DNA of 6,246 nt from Gammaproteobacteria bacterium (GTDB lineage: Bacteria; Pseudomonadota; Gammaproteobacteria; Pseudomonadales; Azotimanducaceae), in contig QIDL01000372.1 of NCBI GenBank assembly GCA_003228415.1, positions 1 through 6,246 on the forward strand. The letters are read 5' to 3'. Positions 1-5,855 of the stretch are shown here, one piece after another. Below the pieces are notes generated by a model, which searched no databases, was not told the DNA's origin, and saw nothing but the letters and a program-made list of their open reading frames with translations. Position numbers and translations under genes: made by a program. Within the stretch, counting starts at the first letter, position 1. Every line of letters starts with the position of its first letter.

Positions 1-893
1 AGGGCGTTCATACGATTCGCAAGCCAGCCGATTGAGAGAATCAGCGATATAATGAGCAACTGGCCCAGTTCGATGCCTAAATTGAATAGTAGCAGGGACA
101 GTCCCAGCGCTTCTCGGGGCAGGCCGATATCGGCCAGAGCACTGGCGAAGCCGAAACCGTGCAGGAGCCCGAAGGTAAAGGCCATGAGCCAGGGTCGAAT
201 CCGCATGATGGCCGATCGACGCTCATCAGGCAGCATCAACTCCCGGGCCAGGAACAGAATGGACAGAGCGATCACGGCTTCGACCGGGCGTTGCGGCAAG
301 GTGACCACCTCGAGTACGGATAAAGCCAACGTGATGGAATGTGCCGCTGTAAAGGCGGTGATGGTCTTCAACAACATGACACGGTTGCGGATGAAGAGCA
401 CCAGGCCAACCACGAACAGGATGTGATCGATCCCGGACACCAGGTGTTCGACACCCAGCATCAGATAGGCGGCGACGGGTGGCGCGGGATCATCGAGATC
501 CAGACCTGGGGAATCCGGTTTCAGCACCCGCGTAGACAGCCGACCGTCGAGATCGGTGATCCGTACCATCACATCGGTCAGCGTGCGTGACAGACCTTCG
601 ATGTAAATCTTACCGGCACTGAGATCACACTGGACTTCCCATCGAAGTATGAGCGCAGCGCCGGTGTTTTCGGGCAGGCTCTCGTTCAGGATCTCGCAGG
701 AATCAGGCAGGATCGGATTCAGCGGCAGGCGCCGGTCGCCAAGAATAGGCTGTTTCCAGGTGACCGTGTGATGGTTGGTCGCGATCTCCTCGATCGCCAG
801 GTAGGCGGGGCGTATCTCGTGAGCCATCACAGGCATACTCATACCCGCCACCAATATCGTCAACAGGAACAGGCTCTTTGCGGCCTTGTTCAA
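1..893 (-). CDS. HupE/UreJ-family membrane protein, 3' end cut by window
   Basis: A multi-pass inner-membrane protein of the HupE/UreJ group, a family linked to nickel/cobalt uptake; the substrate here is unknown. 297 codons are visible and the reading frame runs off the left edge. Residues 1-24 form a signal peptide (Lys3, Lys6, hydrophobic stretch 8-23, cleavage after PVMA before HEIRP). A soluble extracytoplasmic domain covers about 25-140. The membrane domain then follows, with family motifs GVEHLVSGIDHILFV (147-161), FTAAHSITL (181-189), HGFGFASAL (245-253) and NLGIELGQL (271-279); His150, His157, His185 and His245 are candidate metal ligands. The start is TTG at 893-891, chosen because ATG codons first appear at residues 18-23 and would remove the signal peptide. 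This TTG overlaps the TGA of the upstream ppiC-like gene (TTGA), implying translational coupling. Family assignment is firm; the transported ion is inference. Confidence 0.9.
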   Translation of the reverse strand, partial: MNKAAKSLFLLTILVAGMSMPVMAHEIRPAYLAIEEIATNHHTVTWKQPILGDRRLPLNPILPDSCEILNESLPENTGAALILRWEVQCDLSAGKIYIEGLSRTLTDVMVRITDLDGRLSTRVLKPDSPGLDLDDPAPPVAAYLMLGVEHLVSGIDHILFVVGLVLFIRNRVMLLKTITAFTAAHSITLALSVLEVVTLPQRPVEAVIALSILFLARELMLPDERRSAIMRIRPWLMAFTFGLLHGFGFASALADIGLPREALGLSLLLFNLGIELGQLLIISLILSIGWLANRMNA

Positions 894-1702
894 GCTGAAG
901 GCTCTATTAGCCGTATATCGTAGCGAGCGCGGAGTTGCTGGTAGAGCGCTTCGTTGGCTTCCCGGCGGCGCTGCTGTTGAAAGTCCCGAAGTACCGCGTC
1001 CTTTACTTCGGATAGCAGGGGATTGCGGGATGCGGTGCGTCGGCCGAGGCGCACCAGGTGCCAGCCGTAGGCGGACCGCACAGGACCTTGCCAGAGATTC
1101 GGATCGACGGTGTCGAGATCAGCCAGGCTCGTTGCAAAGTCGCGACCGAAGAGATCGGCGATCTCTTTGACCGAACGTTCTGCATAGCTTCGCTGCAGGA
1201 TGAATGGGTCACCGGTGATCGAGTCTGTAGCTCTGGCGGCTGCGGCGTCTGCCTGTGCGTCTTCCCGCCGATCGCTGGAAAAGTAGCGATGCTCGAAACT
1301 GAAGCGCTCGGGTTCGGTGTAGTCGTCGGCGTTCTCCAGAAAGAATGCTTCCAGCTCTGCGGTTTCAGGTGGTTGAGCGTTGGCCAGGTCTTCATTCAGG
1401 AAAGTGAGTTTCTGGGCGAGGCGGCGTCGAATGATGGTGTCGTTCTCGTCGAGTGCCAGTGTCTTGGCTTCACGATAGTAGATCTCTTCCTTGATCCACT
1501 GTTCGAGCAGCCCACTGGCCTCTTGCGGGGTGGCGGCTCGACCCATTTGTGCCTGCCATTGATCGAGGATCCGATTCCTCAGTCCCGGTGTGATATCGAT
1601 TCGGAAGTCGGCTGCCCCAGCCCCGCTGTACAGGCGTTCTGCGAGGAAGATCATTGAACCGAACACCAGGAACATGAGCAACGGGTCTTTCAGGTACTTC
1701 AT
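890..1702 (-). CDS. Membrane-anchored PpiC/parvulin-type peptidyl-prolyl isomerase-like protein
   Basis: A 270-residue periplasmic folding-factor-like protein. Residues 7-22 form one hydrophobic segment after Lys2 and Lys5, so it is probably an N-in membrane anchor or uncleaved signal. Residues 60-101 are a helical SurA/PpiD-like region (EQWIKEEIYYREAKTLALD, then a charged helix). The parvulin-like domain spans about 133-222 and ends with the recognisable strand GPVRSAYGWHLVRLG (206-220). The glycine-rich GG.LG loop usual in active parvulins is not visible, so catalysis is doubtful and a chaperone role is possible. The C-terminal 225-260 is a charged helix. It starts 4 nt after the stop of an SDR remnant, and its TGA overlaps the TTG start of the HupE/UreJ gene, so the two are surely co-translated; the natural inference is a role in maturing that membrane protein. 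Fold assignment is good, activity uncertain. Confidence 0.85.
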   Translation of the reverse strand: MKYLKDPLLMFLVFGSMIFLAERLYSGAGAADFRIDITPGLRNRILDQWQAQMGRAATPQEASGLLEQWIKEEIYYREAKTLALDENDTIIRRRLAQKLTFLNEDLANAQPPETAELEAFFLENADDYTEPERFSFEHRYFSSDRREDAQADAAAARATDSITGDPFILQRSYAERSVKEIADLFGRDFATSLADLDTVDPNLWQGPVRSAYGWHLVRLGRRTASRNPLLSEVKDAVLRDFQQQRRREANEALYQQLRARYDIRLIEPSA

Positions 1703-1706
1703 TCGC

Positions 1707-1799
1707 TCAGCCCATCCCGATACGACCGGCCACGCTCAAGACGATACCGCGGCAGATGTTACGGACACCCCCGATAATCAGGGCCACTCGATCCTGCAT
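1707..1799 (-). pseudogene. Remnant of a short-chain dehydrogenase/reductase N-terminus
   Basis: A 30-residue reading frame starts at ATG 1799-1797 with a good ribosome binding site (GGGAG, 6 nt before the ATG) and ends at TGA 1709-1707. Its product begins MQDRVALIIGGVRNICRGIV, which matches the first strand, glycine-rich loop and first helix of SDR enzymes (family pattern VALVTGG.RNIGR.IAL). Two positions look decayed: Ile in place of the usual Thr before GG, and Cys where the last Gly of the cofactor loop belongs. The normal SDR is about 250 residues, so nearly all of the gene is missing; the sequence runs straight into the ppiC-like gene. It lies 46 bp behind the acyl-CoA dehydrogenase stop, where an SDR would be normal in a beta-oxidation-type operon. 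It could instead be a short translated leader for ppiC. Similarity was judged by eye only. Confidence 0.5.
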
Positions 1800-1845
1800 G
1801 TACAACTCCCGAACTAATCGAGCGACTATTCTATGGAACTTGGGA

Positions 1846-2973
1846 TCAGGCGGCGAATTTCTGTAGATGGTAGTCGGCGTTGCCGAACTGGGCATCGATG
1901 ACCACCAGTCGTTTGAAGTAGTGGCCGATTCGCAGTTCTTCGGTCATTCCCATGCCGCCGTGCAACTGCACGGCGCTCTCGCCGATAAAGCTGCCAACCT
2001 TGCCGACCATGTGCTTGAGCGCGTGAATGGTTCGTTGCGCCGTTGCGCTATCACCTTGTGCCGCTTCGAGGGTGGCCCGGTAGAGCAGCGACCTGCACTG
2101 CTCGTACTCCATGAACATCTCCACCATGCGATGTTGCAGAACCTGGAAGTCGGAAAGCGGATGATCGAACTGCTCGCGTTCCTGCGTGTAATCCACGGTG
2201 TCCTTATAAAGCACTTCCATGGCCCCGACGGCCTCGGCCGAGAGCGCAAGGATGGCATCATTGGCGGTTTCGTTGAGGACACTGAATCCGCCATCGAGTT
2301 CTCCGAGCAGATTGCTCGCGTCCACGGATACGTCCTTGAAGGTGACTTCCGAGGCACGCAGCCCATCCACCGTGGGGAAATTCTCCAGTTTCACGCCTTC
2401 TGCATCGGCATCGACCAGAAACAGCGAAATACCGTTCTCGTCAATCTGGCCGCCACTGGTGCGCGCCGAGACGATGATCTGAGTCGCGGTTTCTGCGTTC
2501 GCCACCATGGATTTGTGACCATTGATGACGAAGGCGCCGTTGTCCGGGCGCGCCGTTGTGGTGACGTCGTGTAAGTCGAAGCGAGCCTGTTCTTCAGCGT
2601 AGGCGAGGGCCAACTGGCGGCTGCCGTCGATCACGCCCGGCAACAGAGCCGTCTTCTGATCTTGATTGGCAGCTCGGCGCAATATTCCACCGCCGAGCAC
2701 AACGCTGGCATAGAATGGCTCGACCACCAGACCTTTGCCAATCTGCTCCATGACCACCATGGTATCGATCTGGTTGCCGCCAAAACCGCCGTCTGCCTCC
2801 GTGAAAGGCAGGGAGAACCAACCGAGTTCGGCCATGGTGGACCAGTGCTCTTTGCTGAAGCCTGATTTCCCGGCGACCAGTTTGGTTCGGCTTTCGAGAT
2901 CGTAGTTGTCACTCACAAATCGGGCAACACTGTCCTGGAGCAGCTGCTGCTCATCACTCAATTCAAAATTCAC
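1846..2973 (-). CDS. Acyl-CoA dehydrogenase, small (non-catalytic?) subunit
   Basis: A 375-residue flavoprotein of the acyl-CoA dehydrogenase superfamily, resembling the small subunits of heteromeric enzymes such as PimD or the FadE/ChsE pairs. Order: helical N-domain (1-118, starting NFELSDEQQLLQDSV), beta-barrel middle (119-225, AYAEEQARFDLHDV at 124-137), helical C-domain (230-375). The FAD-binding arginine motif REQFDHPLSDFQVLQHR (266-282) and the QLHGGMGMTEE motif (336-346) are present. The C-terminal YEGT-type glutamate is absent (IDAQFGN there), and at the alternative helix-G position there is Ala240, so this subunit probably lacks the catalytic base. The start is GTG at 2973, supported by AGGAG with 6-nt spacing. 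It lies 22 bp behind the large-subunit gene, so one operon and one complex are likely. Substrate is unknown; the family acts on pimeloyl-, steroid side-chain or other acyl-CoAs. Confidence 0.9.
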   Translation of the reverse strand: MNFELSDEQQLLQDSVARFVSDNYDLESRTKLVAGKSGFSKEHWSTMAELGWFSLPFTEADGGFGGNQIDTMVVMEQIGKGLVVEPFYASVVLGGGILRRAANQDQKTALLPGVIDGSRQLALAYAEEQARFDLHDVTTTARPDNGAFVINGHKSMVANAETATQIIVSARTSGGQIDENGISLFLVDADAEGVKLENFPTVDGLRASEVTFKDVSVDASNLLGELDGGFSVLNETANDAILALSAEAVGAMEVLYKDTVDYTQEREQFDHPLSDFQVLQHRMVEMFMEYEQCRSLLYRATLEAAQGDSATAQRTIHALKHMVGKVGSFIGESAVQLHGGMGMTEELRIGHYFKRLVVIDAQFGNADYHLQKFAA

Positions 2974-2995
2974 TCTAATCTCCTACTCTTGAAAC

Positions 2996-4162
2996 CTACC
3001 GGGAACGCTTGAGGCCGAGCACGTTTTTGGCGATCACATCTTTCTGTACTTCACTGGCGCCCCCGTAAATCGTGTAGGCGCGGCTGGCCAGGTATCCACC
3101 CATGCCACCTTTGGCAAAAGAGGGACCTACCGGTTTGGCGCCCCAGGCGGCAGAGTAGATACCACCGGCCTCTACCGTGAGCTTCTGGATACGTTGCTGA
3201 ATCTCGGTGCCTTTGAGCTTGAGAATAGACGACTCCGGTCCCGGTGCGGCACCTGCCGAAGCGCTGGCCAGGGAGCGCAGCTCGGTGAATTCAGCCGCCA
3301 TGAGGTCGACCTCCAGTTCGGCGACTTTGGCGCGGAATCCAGGTTCGTCCATCAGGGTGGCGTTGCCTCGTTTGACCGTACCGGCCTGATTCTTGAGTTT
3401 CTCCAACGCGATGATCGAGCGCGAGATACCGGCAAGTCCGGTGCGTTCGTGCTGCAGCAGACCTTTTGCGTAGGTCCAGGCCTTGCCCTCCTCGCCGATT
3501 CGATTTTCTACCGGGACCTTCACATCCGTGATGAATACGGTATTGATGGTGTGAGCACCGCCCAATGTGATGATGGGTTTGATCTCTATACCTTGCTGAT
3601 TCATGGGGAACAGCAGGAAGGTGATGCCTTGCTGTTTGATACCCGAGTCGTCGGTGCGGGTCAGACAGAAGATCCAGTCGGCGATTTGGGCCATGGTGGT
3701 CCACATCTTGGTGCCGTTGACGGTGTAATGGCTGCCATCCTCGCTGAGTACCGCCTTGGTCTTCAGCGCCGCCAGGTCGGATCCAGCACCGGGTTCGGAG
3801 TAACCCTGGCACCAGTTGACCTTGCGTGCGCGAATGTCCGGCAGGAAGCGCTCCTGCTGTTCTTTGTTGCCATAAGCCATGAGCACGGGGGCCAGCATGC
3901 CGATGCCGAAAGGCATGTCCCAGGGCAGGTTGACCACGGCGGTTTCCTGTTCCCAGATGTAGTGCTGGGTGGGTGACCAGCCGGGACCGCCGAAATCCGT
4001 CGGCCACTTGGGGATGTCCCAGCCGCCTTTCTCTCTGGCCTTGGCGAACCAGTCGAGGCGCCACTGGTTGTAGTCTTCACCGGGCTTGTATTCGTTTTCA
4101 CTGAAAAAAGCTCGCACTTCGTCGCGAAACGCGAGGTCTTCCGTGCTGAGTTCGATGTCCAT
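2996..4162 (-). CDS. Acyl-CoA dehydrogenase, large (catalytic) subunit
   Basis: A flavin-dependent alpha,beta-desaturase of acyl-CoA thioesters, first gene of the leftward operon; 388 residues from ATG 4162. The longer frame starts at GTG 4168, but AAGG lies 6 nt before the ATG and only 1 nt before the GTG, so ATG is preferred; numbering below counts from the GTG, adding two. N-domain 1-118; the substrate/FAD loop QGYSEPGAGSDLAALKTKA is at 121-139; NGTKMWTT follows at 151-158. Glu241 in LLQHERTGLAG aligns with the helix-G catalytic base of isovaleryl-CoA dehydrogenase. At the C-terminus IYGGASEVQ (367-375) has Gly where medium-chain enzymes carry their Glu. The R.QFG.P FAD motif is missing here but present in the small subunit, which argues for a heteromeric enzyme. 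Expression is probably controlled by the divergent TetR regulator through the 4208-4247 palindromes. Confidence 0.92.
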   Translation of the reverse strand: MDIELSTEDLAFRDEVRAFFSENEYKPGEDYNQWRLDWFAKAREKGGWDIPKWPTDFGGPGWSPTQHYIWEQETAVVNLPWDMPFGIGMLAPVLMAYGNKEQQERFLPDIRARKVNWCQGYSEPGAGSDLAALKTKAVLSEDGSHYTVNGTKMWTTMAQIADWIFCLTRTDDSGIKQQGITFLLFPMNQQGIEIKPIITLGGAHTINTVFITDVKVPVENRIGEEGKAWTYAKGLLQHERTGLAGISRSIIALEKLKNQAGTVKRGNATLMDEPGFRAKVAELEVDLMAAEFTELRSLASASAGAAPGPESSILKLKGTEIQQRIQKLTVEAGGIYSAAWGAKPVGPSFAKGGMGGYLASRAYTIYGGASEVQKDVIAKNVLGLKRSR

Positions 4163-4205
4163 CTTCACCCTTGGAGCTGATTGATCGATGCGCTCAGTTT
4201 ACTGA

Positions 4206-4211
4206 AATATA
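4206..4211 (-). promoter_or_regulatory. Candidate -10 element for the acyl-CoA dehydrogenase operon
   Basis: Read on the minus strand the bases are TATATT, 5 of 6 matching TATAAT. Transcription would begin near 4199 and give a leader of about 37 nt containing the AAGG ribosome binding site before ATG 4162. No good -35 hexamer is visible at 16-18 bp spacing, so this would be a weak or activator/repressor-tuned promoter. It abuts the palindromic operator candidate, so bound repressor would block it. Confidence 0.35.
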
Positions 4212-4247
4212 GAATCATTTACTAGAACATTATTCTATAATAGGATA
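4208..4247. promoter_or_regulatory. Overlapping palindromes, probable TetR operator
   Basis: Three nested or overlapping inverted repeats lie in the 92-bp divergent spacer. (1) TATAGAAT (4208-4215) and ATTCTATA (4232-4239) are perfect 8-bp arms; the whole 32 bp pairs at 13 of 16 positions. (2) TAGAA (4223-4227) and TTCTA (4233-4237) are perfect arms around a 5-nt spacer. (3) TATTCTAT (4231-4238) and ATAGGATA (4240-4247) pair at 7 of 8 positions. TetR-family repressors usually bind such sites between their own gene and the divergent target, so I infer autoregulation plus control of the dehydrogenase operon. The AT-rich composition contrasts with the GC-rich genes on each side. Confidence 0.6.
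4236..4241 (+). promoter_or_regulatory. Consensus -10 hexamer (TATAAT) upstream of the TetR gene
   Basis: A perfect TATAAT lies inside the palindrome cluster. The bases 17 bp upstream (AATCAT) are a poor -35. Transcription would begin near 4248, leaving only about 7 nt before ATG 4255, so the mRNA would be nearly leaderless and would lose the AGGA at 4242-4245. Either the transcript is leaderless-like or the true promoter lies further upstream. Confidence 0.35.
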
Positions 4248-4254
4248 TTGCCGT

Positions 4255-4884
4255 ATGACTGGGTCCAACAACCAGACTTCCACAGGACGTGCCAGACCGG
4301 GTAGGACGGCAGCCACTCAGGCGCGCAAGGAAAGTGTGCTCGAGGCCGCGCTCGAATGCTTCGCCGAGCTCGGAATCGAAGGCACCACGATCCACGATAT
4401 TCAACGTCGGTCGAACTGCAGCATCGGCAGTCTCTACCACCATTTCGGCAGTAAGGAAGGCATTGCCGAAGAGCTGTTTCTGGATGGCATTGGCCGTCTC
4501 AATCGAGGCATGTTGCGCAAGATCAAGGTTTGTTCCAATGCCGAGCAGAGCGTGCACGCGGTGGTGGGCTACTATGTCGAATGGACGACACGTAACCAAC
4601 CCATGGCTCGTTATCTGCACTCCCGGGATGTCGATTTCTCGCCGCAAGCCCGGCAACGGCTGAAGCGGATTCATCGGGACTACATCACGGCGGTGTTCAC
4701 GTTTTTTGCGCCCTTCGTGGAGCGCGGCGAGATGCGAGTGCTGCCATTGGACACCTACGTGCCGTTGATCAGCGGACCGATTCAGGAATATGTGCGTCGC
4801 TGGCTATCGGGCCACCACCCGAATGGACCACGGAAAGTAAAAGCCCTATTTGCCGATGCTGCCTGGAATGCGGTAAAAAGCTGA
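4255..4884 (+). CDS. TetR/AcrR-family transcriptional regulator
   Basis: A 209-residue DNA-binding protein, probably a ligand-released repressor. A polar basic tail (1-24) precedes the three-helix DNA-binding domain: helix 1 around 25-40 (RKESVLEAALECFAELG), and helix-turn-helix 45-64 with TTIHDIQRRSNCSIGSLYHHF and then GSKEGIAEELF, which is diagnostic of the family. Residues 80-205 form the variable helical ligand and dimerisation domain, with an aromatic pocket region around 145-155. The ATG at 4255 follows AGGA (4242-4245) by 9 nt; no other in-frame start before the domain is visible. It is divergent from the acyl-CoA dehydrogenase operon and shares an AT-rich spacer full of inverted repeats with it, and it lies 86 bp upstream of the dehalogenase on the same strand. 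The effector may be an acyl-CoA or the halogenated substrate; this is inference. Confidence 0.93.
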   Translation: MTGSNNQTSTGRARPGRTAATQARKESVLEAALECFAELGIEGTTIHDIQRRSNCSIGSLYHHFGSKEGIAEELFLDGIGRLNRGMLRKIKVCSNAEQSVHAVVGYYVEWTTRNQPMARYLHSRDVDFSPQARQRLKRIHRDYITAVFTFFAPFVERGEMRVLPLDTYVPLISGPIQEYVRRWLSGHHPNGPRKVKALFADAAWNAVKS

Positions 4885-4887
4885 CTA

Positions 4888-4906
4888 CCCCTCGGACTCC
4901 GGGGGG
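4888..4906 (+). other. GC-rich hairpin between the TetR and dehalogenase genes
   Basis: CCCCTCGG (4888-4895) pairs with CCGGGGGG (4899-4906) through 8 bp, one of them G-U, closing a three-base ACT loop. It begins 3 nt after the TetR stop. No T-run follows (CGGTCAGGAA), so it is not a standard intrinsic terminator. It could protect the upstream mRNA end or reduce read-through into the dehalogenase gene. Confidence 0.45.
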
Positions 4907-4957
4907 CGGTCAGGAAGGTACACGGGCTTCTCTGGCGCAAACCGAAACCACAATTCA

Positions 4958-4963
4958 AAGGAG
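4958..4963 (+). promoter_or_regulatory. Strong ribosome binding site that sets the dehalogenase start
   Basis: AAGGAG ends 7 nt before ATG 4971, ideal spacing, but only 1 nt before the alternative GTG at 4965. This decides in favour of the ATG. Confidence 0.8.
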
Positions 4964-4970
4964 AGTGGGC

Positions 4971-5855
4971 ATGATCAACGCGACCGAACATCCAAAAAAG
5001 ACCATCGATGTGCTGGGTAAACGCATGGCGTATGTAGAGATGGGGGAGGGAGATCCGATCATTTTTCAGCACGGCAACCCGACCTCCTCATATCTGTGGC
5101 GCAATATCATGCCTCATGTGGCGGACCAGGGCCGCTGCATCGCCATCGATCTGATCGGCATGGGCGACTCGGAGAAACTTGAAGACTCGTCCGCGGATCG
5201 CTACACGTTCGTTGAGCATCGAAGGTACTTTGATGGCGCGCTGGAAGCCCTGGGCGTTACCGGGAACGTTACCCTGGTGATTCATGATTGGGGTTCAGCG
5301 CTGGGCTTCGACTGGGCCAAACGCCATCGCGATTCGGTGCTCGGGATCTGCTACATGGAGGCGATCGTGCGACCGTTGACCTGGGAGGAATGGCCGGATG
5401 CCGCAACGGATGTCTTCAGAGGCTTCCGATCGGAGGCCGGGGAAGACATGGTGTTGGCAAACAATGTCTTTGTTGAGAACGTGCTGCCGGGCTCCGTCAT
5501 TCGCGATCTGAGCGAAGAAGAAATGTCCGTCTATCGTCGGCCCTTTGCTGACGCCGGTGAAGGTCGACGACCGACCCTGACCTGGCCGCGGCAGATTCCG
5601 CTGGCCGGGGAGCCTGCCGATGTCGTTGCGATCACCCAGGACTATGCCGACTGGTTGGTTACGGCAGAGGTACCGAAGTTGTTCATCAATGCGGAACCGG
5701 GAGCGATCCTCACTGGTCCGGTCCGGGAATTCTGCCGGAGCTTTCCCAACCAGGTCGAGGTCACCGTCAAAGGTAATCACTTTATCCAGGAAGATTCTCC
5801 AGATGAAATCGGCACCGCGCTTGCCGAATGGCGGCGGGGACTGCTGGCTGGCTAG
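4971..5855 (+). CDS. dhaA: Haloalkane dehalogenase, subfamily II (LinB/DhaA-like)
   Basis: A cytoplasmic alpha/beta-hydrolase of 294 residues (LinB has 296) that hydrolyses carbon-halogen bonds to an alcohol, halide and proton. All five catalytic positions of the LinB type are present, at LinB numbering minus two: nucleophile Asp106 and halide-binding Trp107 in VIHDWGSALGFDWAKRH, halide-binding Asn36 in QHGNPTSSYLWRNIMPH, acid Glu130 in YMEAI, base His270 in NHFIQEDSPDEIG. The cap domain is about 131-210 and contains VFVENVLPG and RRPTLTWPRQIP, also LinB-like. The position matching tunnel-mouth Leu177 of LinB is Ser175, so substrate preference may differ. Start is ATG 4971, not GTG 4965, because of AAGGAG. 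It follows the TetR gene by 86 bp with a hairpin between, and its TAG overlaps the next gene's GTG. Function is very likely; the natural halogenated substrate is unknown. Confidence 0.95.
   Translation: MINATEHPKKTIDVLGKRMAYVEMGEGDPIIFQHGNPTSSYLWRNIMPHVADQGRCIAIDLIGMGDSEKLEDSSADRYTFVEHRRYFDGALEALGVTGNVTLVIHDWGSALGFDWAKRHRDSVLGICYMEAIVRPLTWEEWPDAATDVFRGFRSEAGEDMVLANNVFVENVLPGSVIRDLSEEEMSVYRRPFADAGEGRRPTLTWPRQIPLAGEPADVVAITQDYADWLVTAEVPKLFINAEPGAILTGPVREFCRSFPNQVEVTVKGNHFIQEDSPDEIGTALAEWRRGLLAG

Noticed and set aside
52..590. Plus-strand open frames opposite the HupE/UreJ gene
   Set aside because: Low-complexity, Arg/Ser-rich translations with no motif; the minus frame gives a continuous, clearly recognisable membrane protein.
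1800..1895. Longer N-terminal extension of the SDR remnant, beginning at 1895
   Set aside because: It overlaps the end of the small dehydrogenase gene in another frame, and the good ribosome binding site and SDR-like start point to ATG 1799.
1867..2574. 235-residue plus-strand frame antisense to the small dehydrogenase gene
   Set aside because: A codon-bias shadow: the minus-strand product has clear acyl-CoA dehydrogenase motifs throughout.
3194..3976. 260-residue plus-strand frame antisense to the large dehydrogenase gene
   Set aside because: No recognisable domain and no ribosome binding site; fully overlaps a certain gene.
4222..4238. KstR-type operator (TAGAAC..GTTCTA)
   Set aside because: The half-site TAGAAC looks similar, but the arms are separated differently and the second arm is TTCTA without the GTT; insufficient to claim KstR-type control.
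4222..4674. Minus-strand frame over the TetR gene
   Set aside because: Covers the operator and a well-supported TetR coding region; no domain seen.
4888..4906. Intrinsic terminator after the TetR gene
   Set aside because: The stem is good but no T-run follows, so it is listed only as a hairpin.
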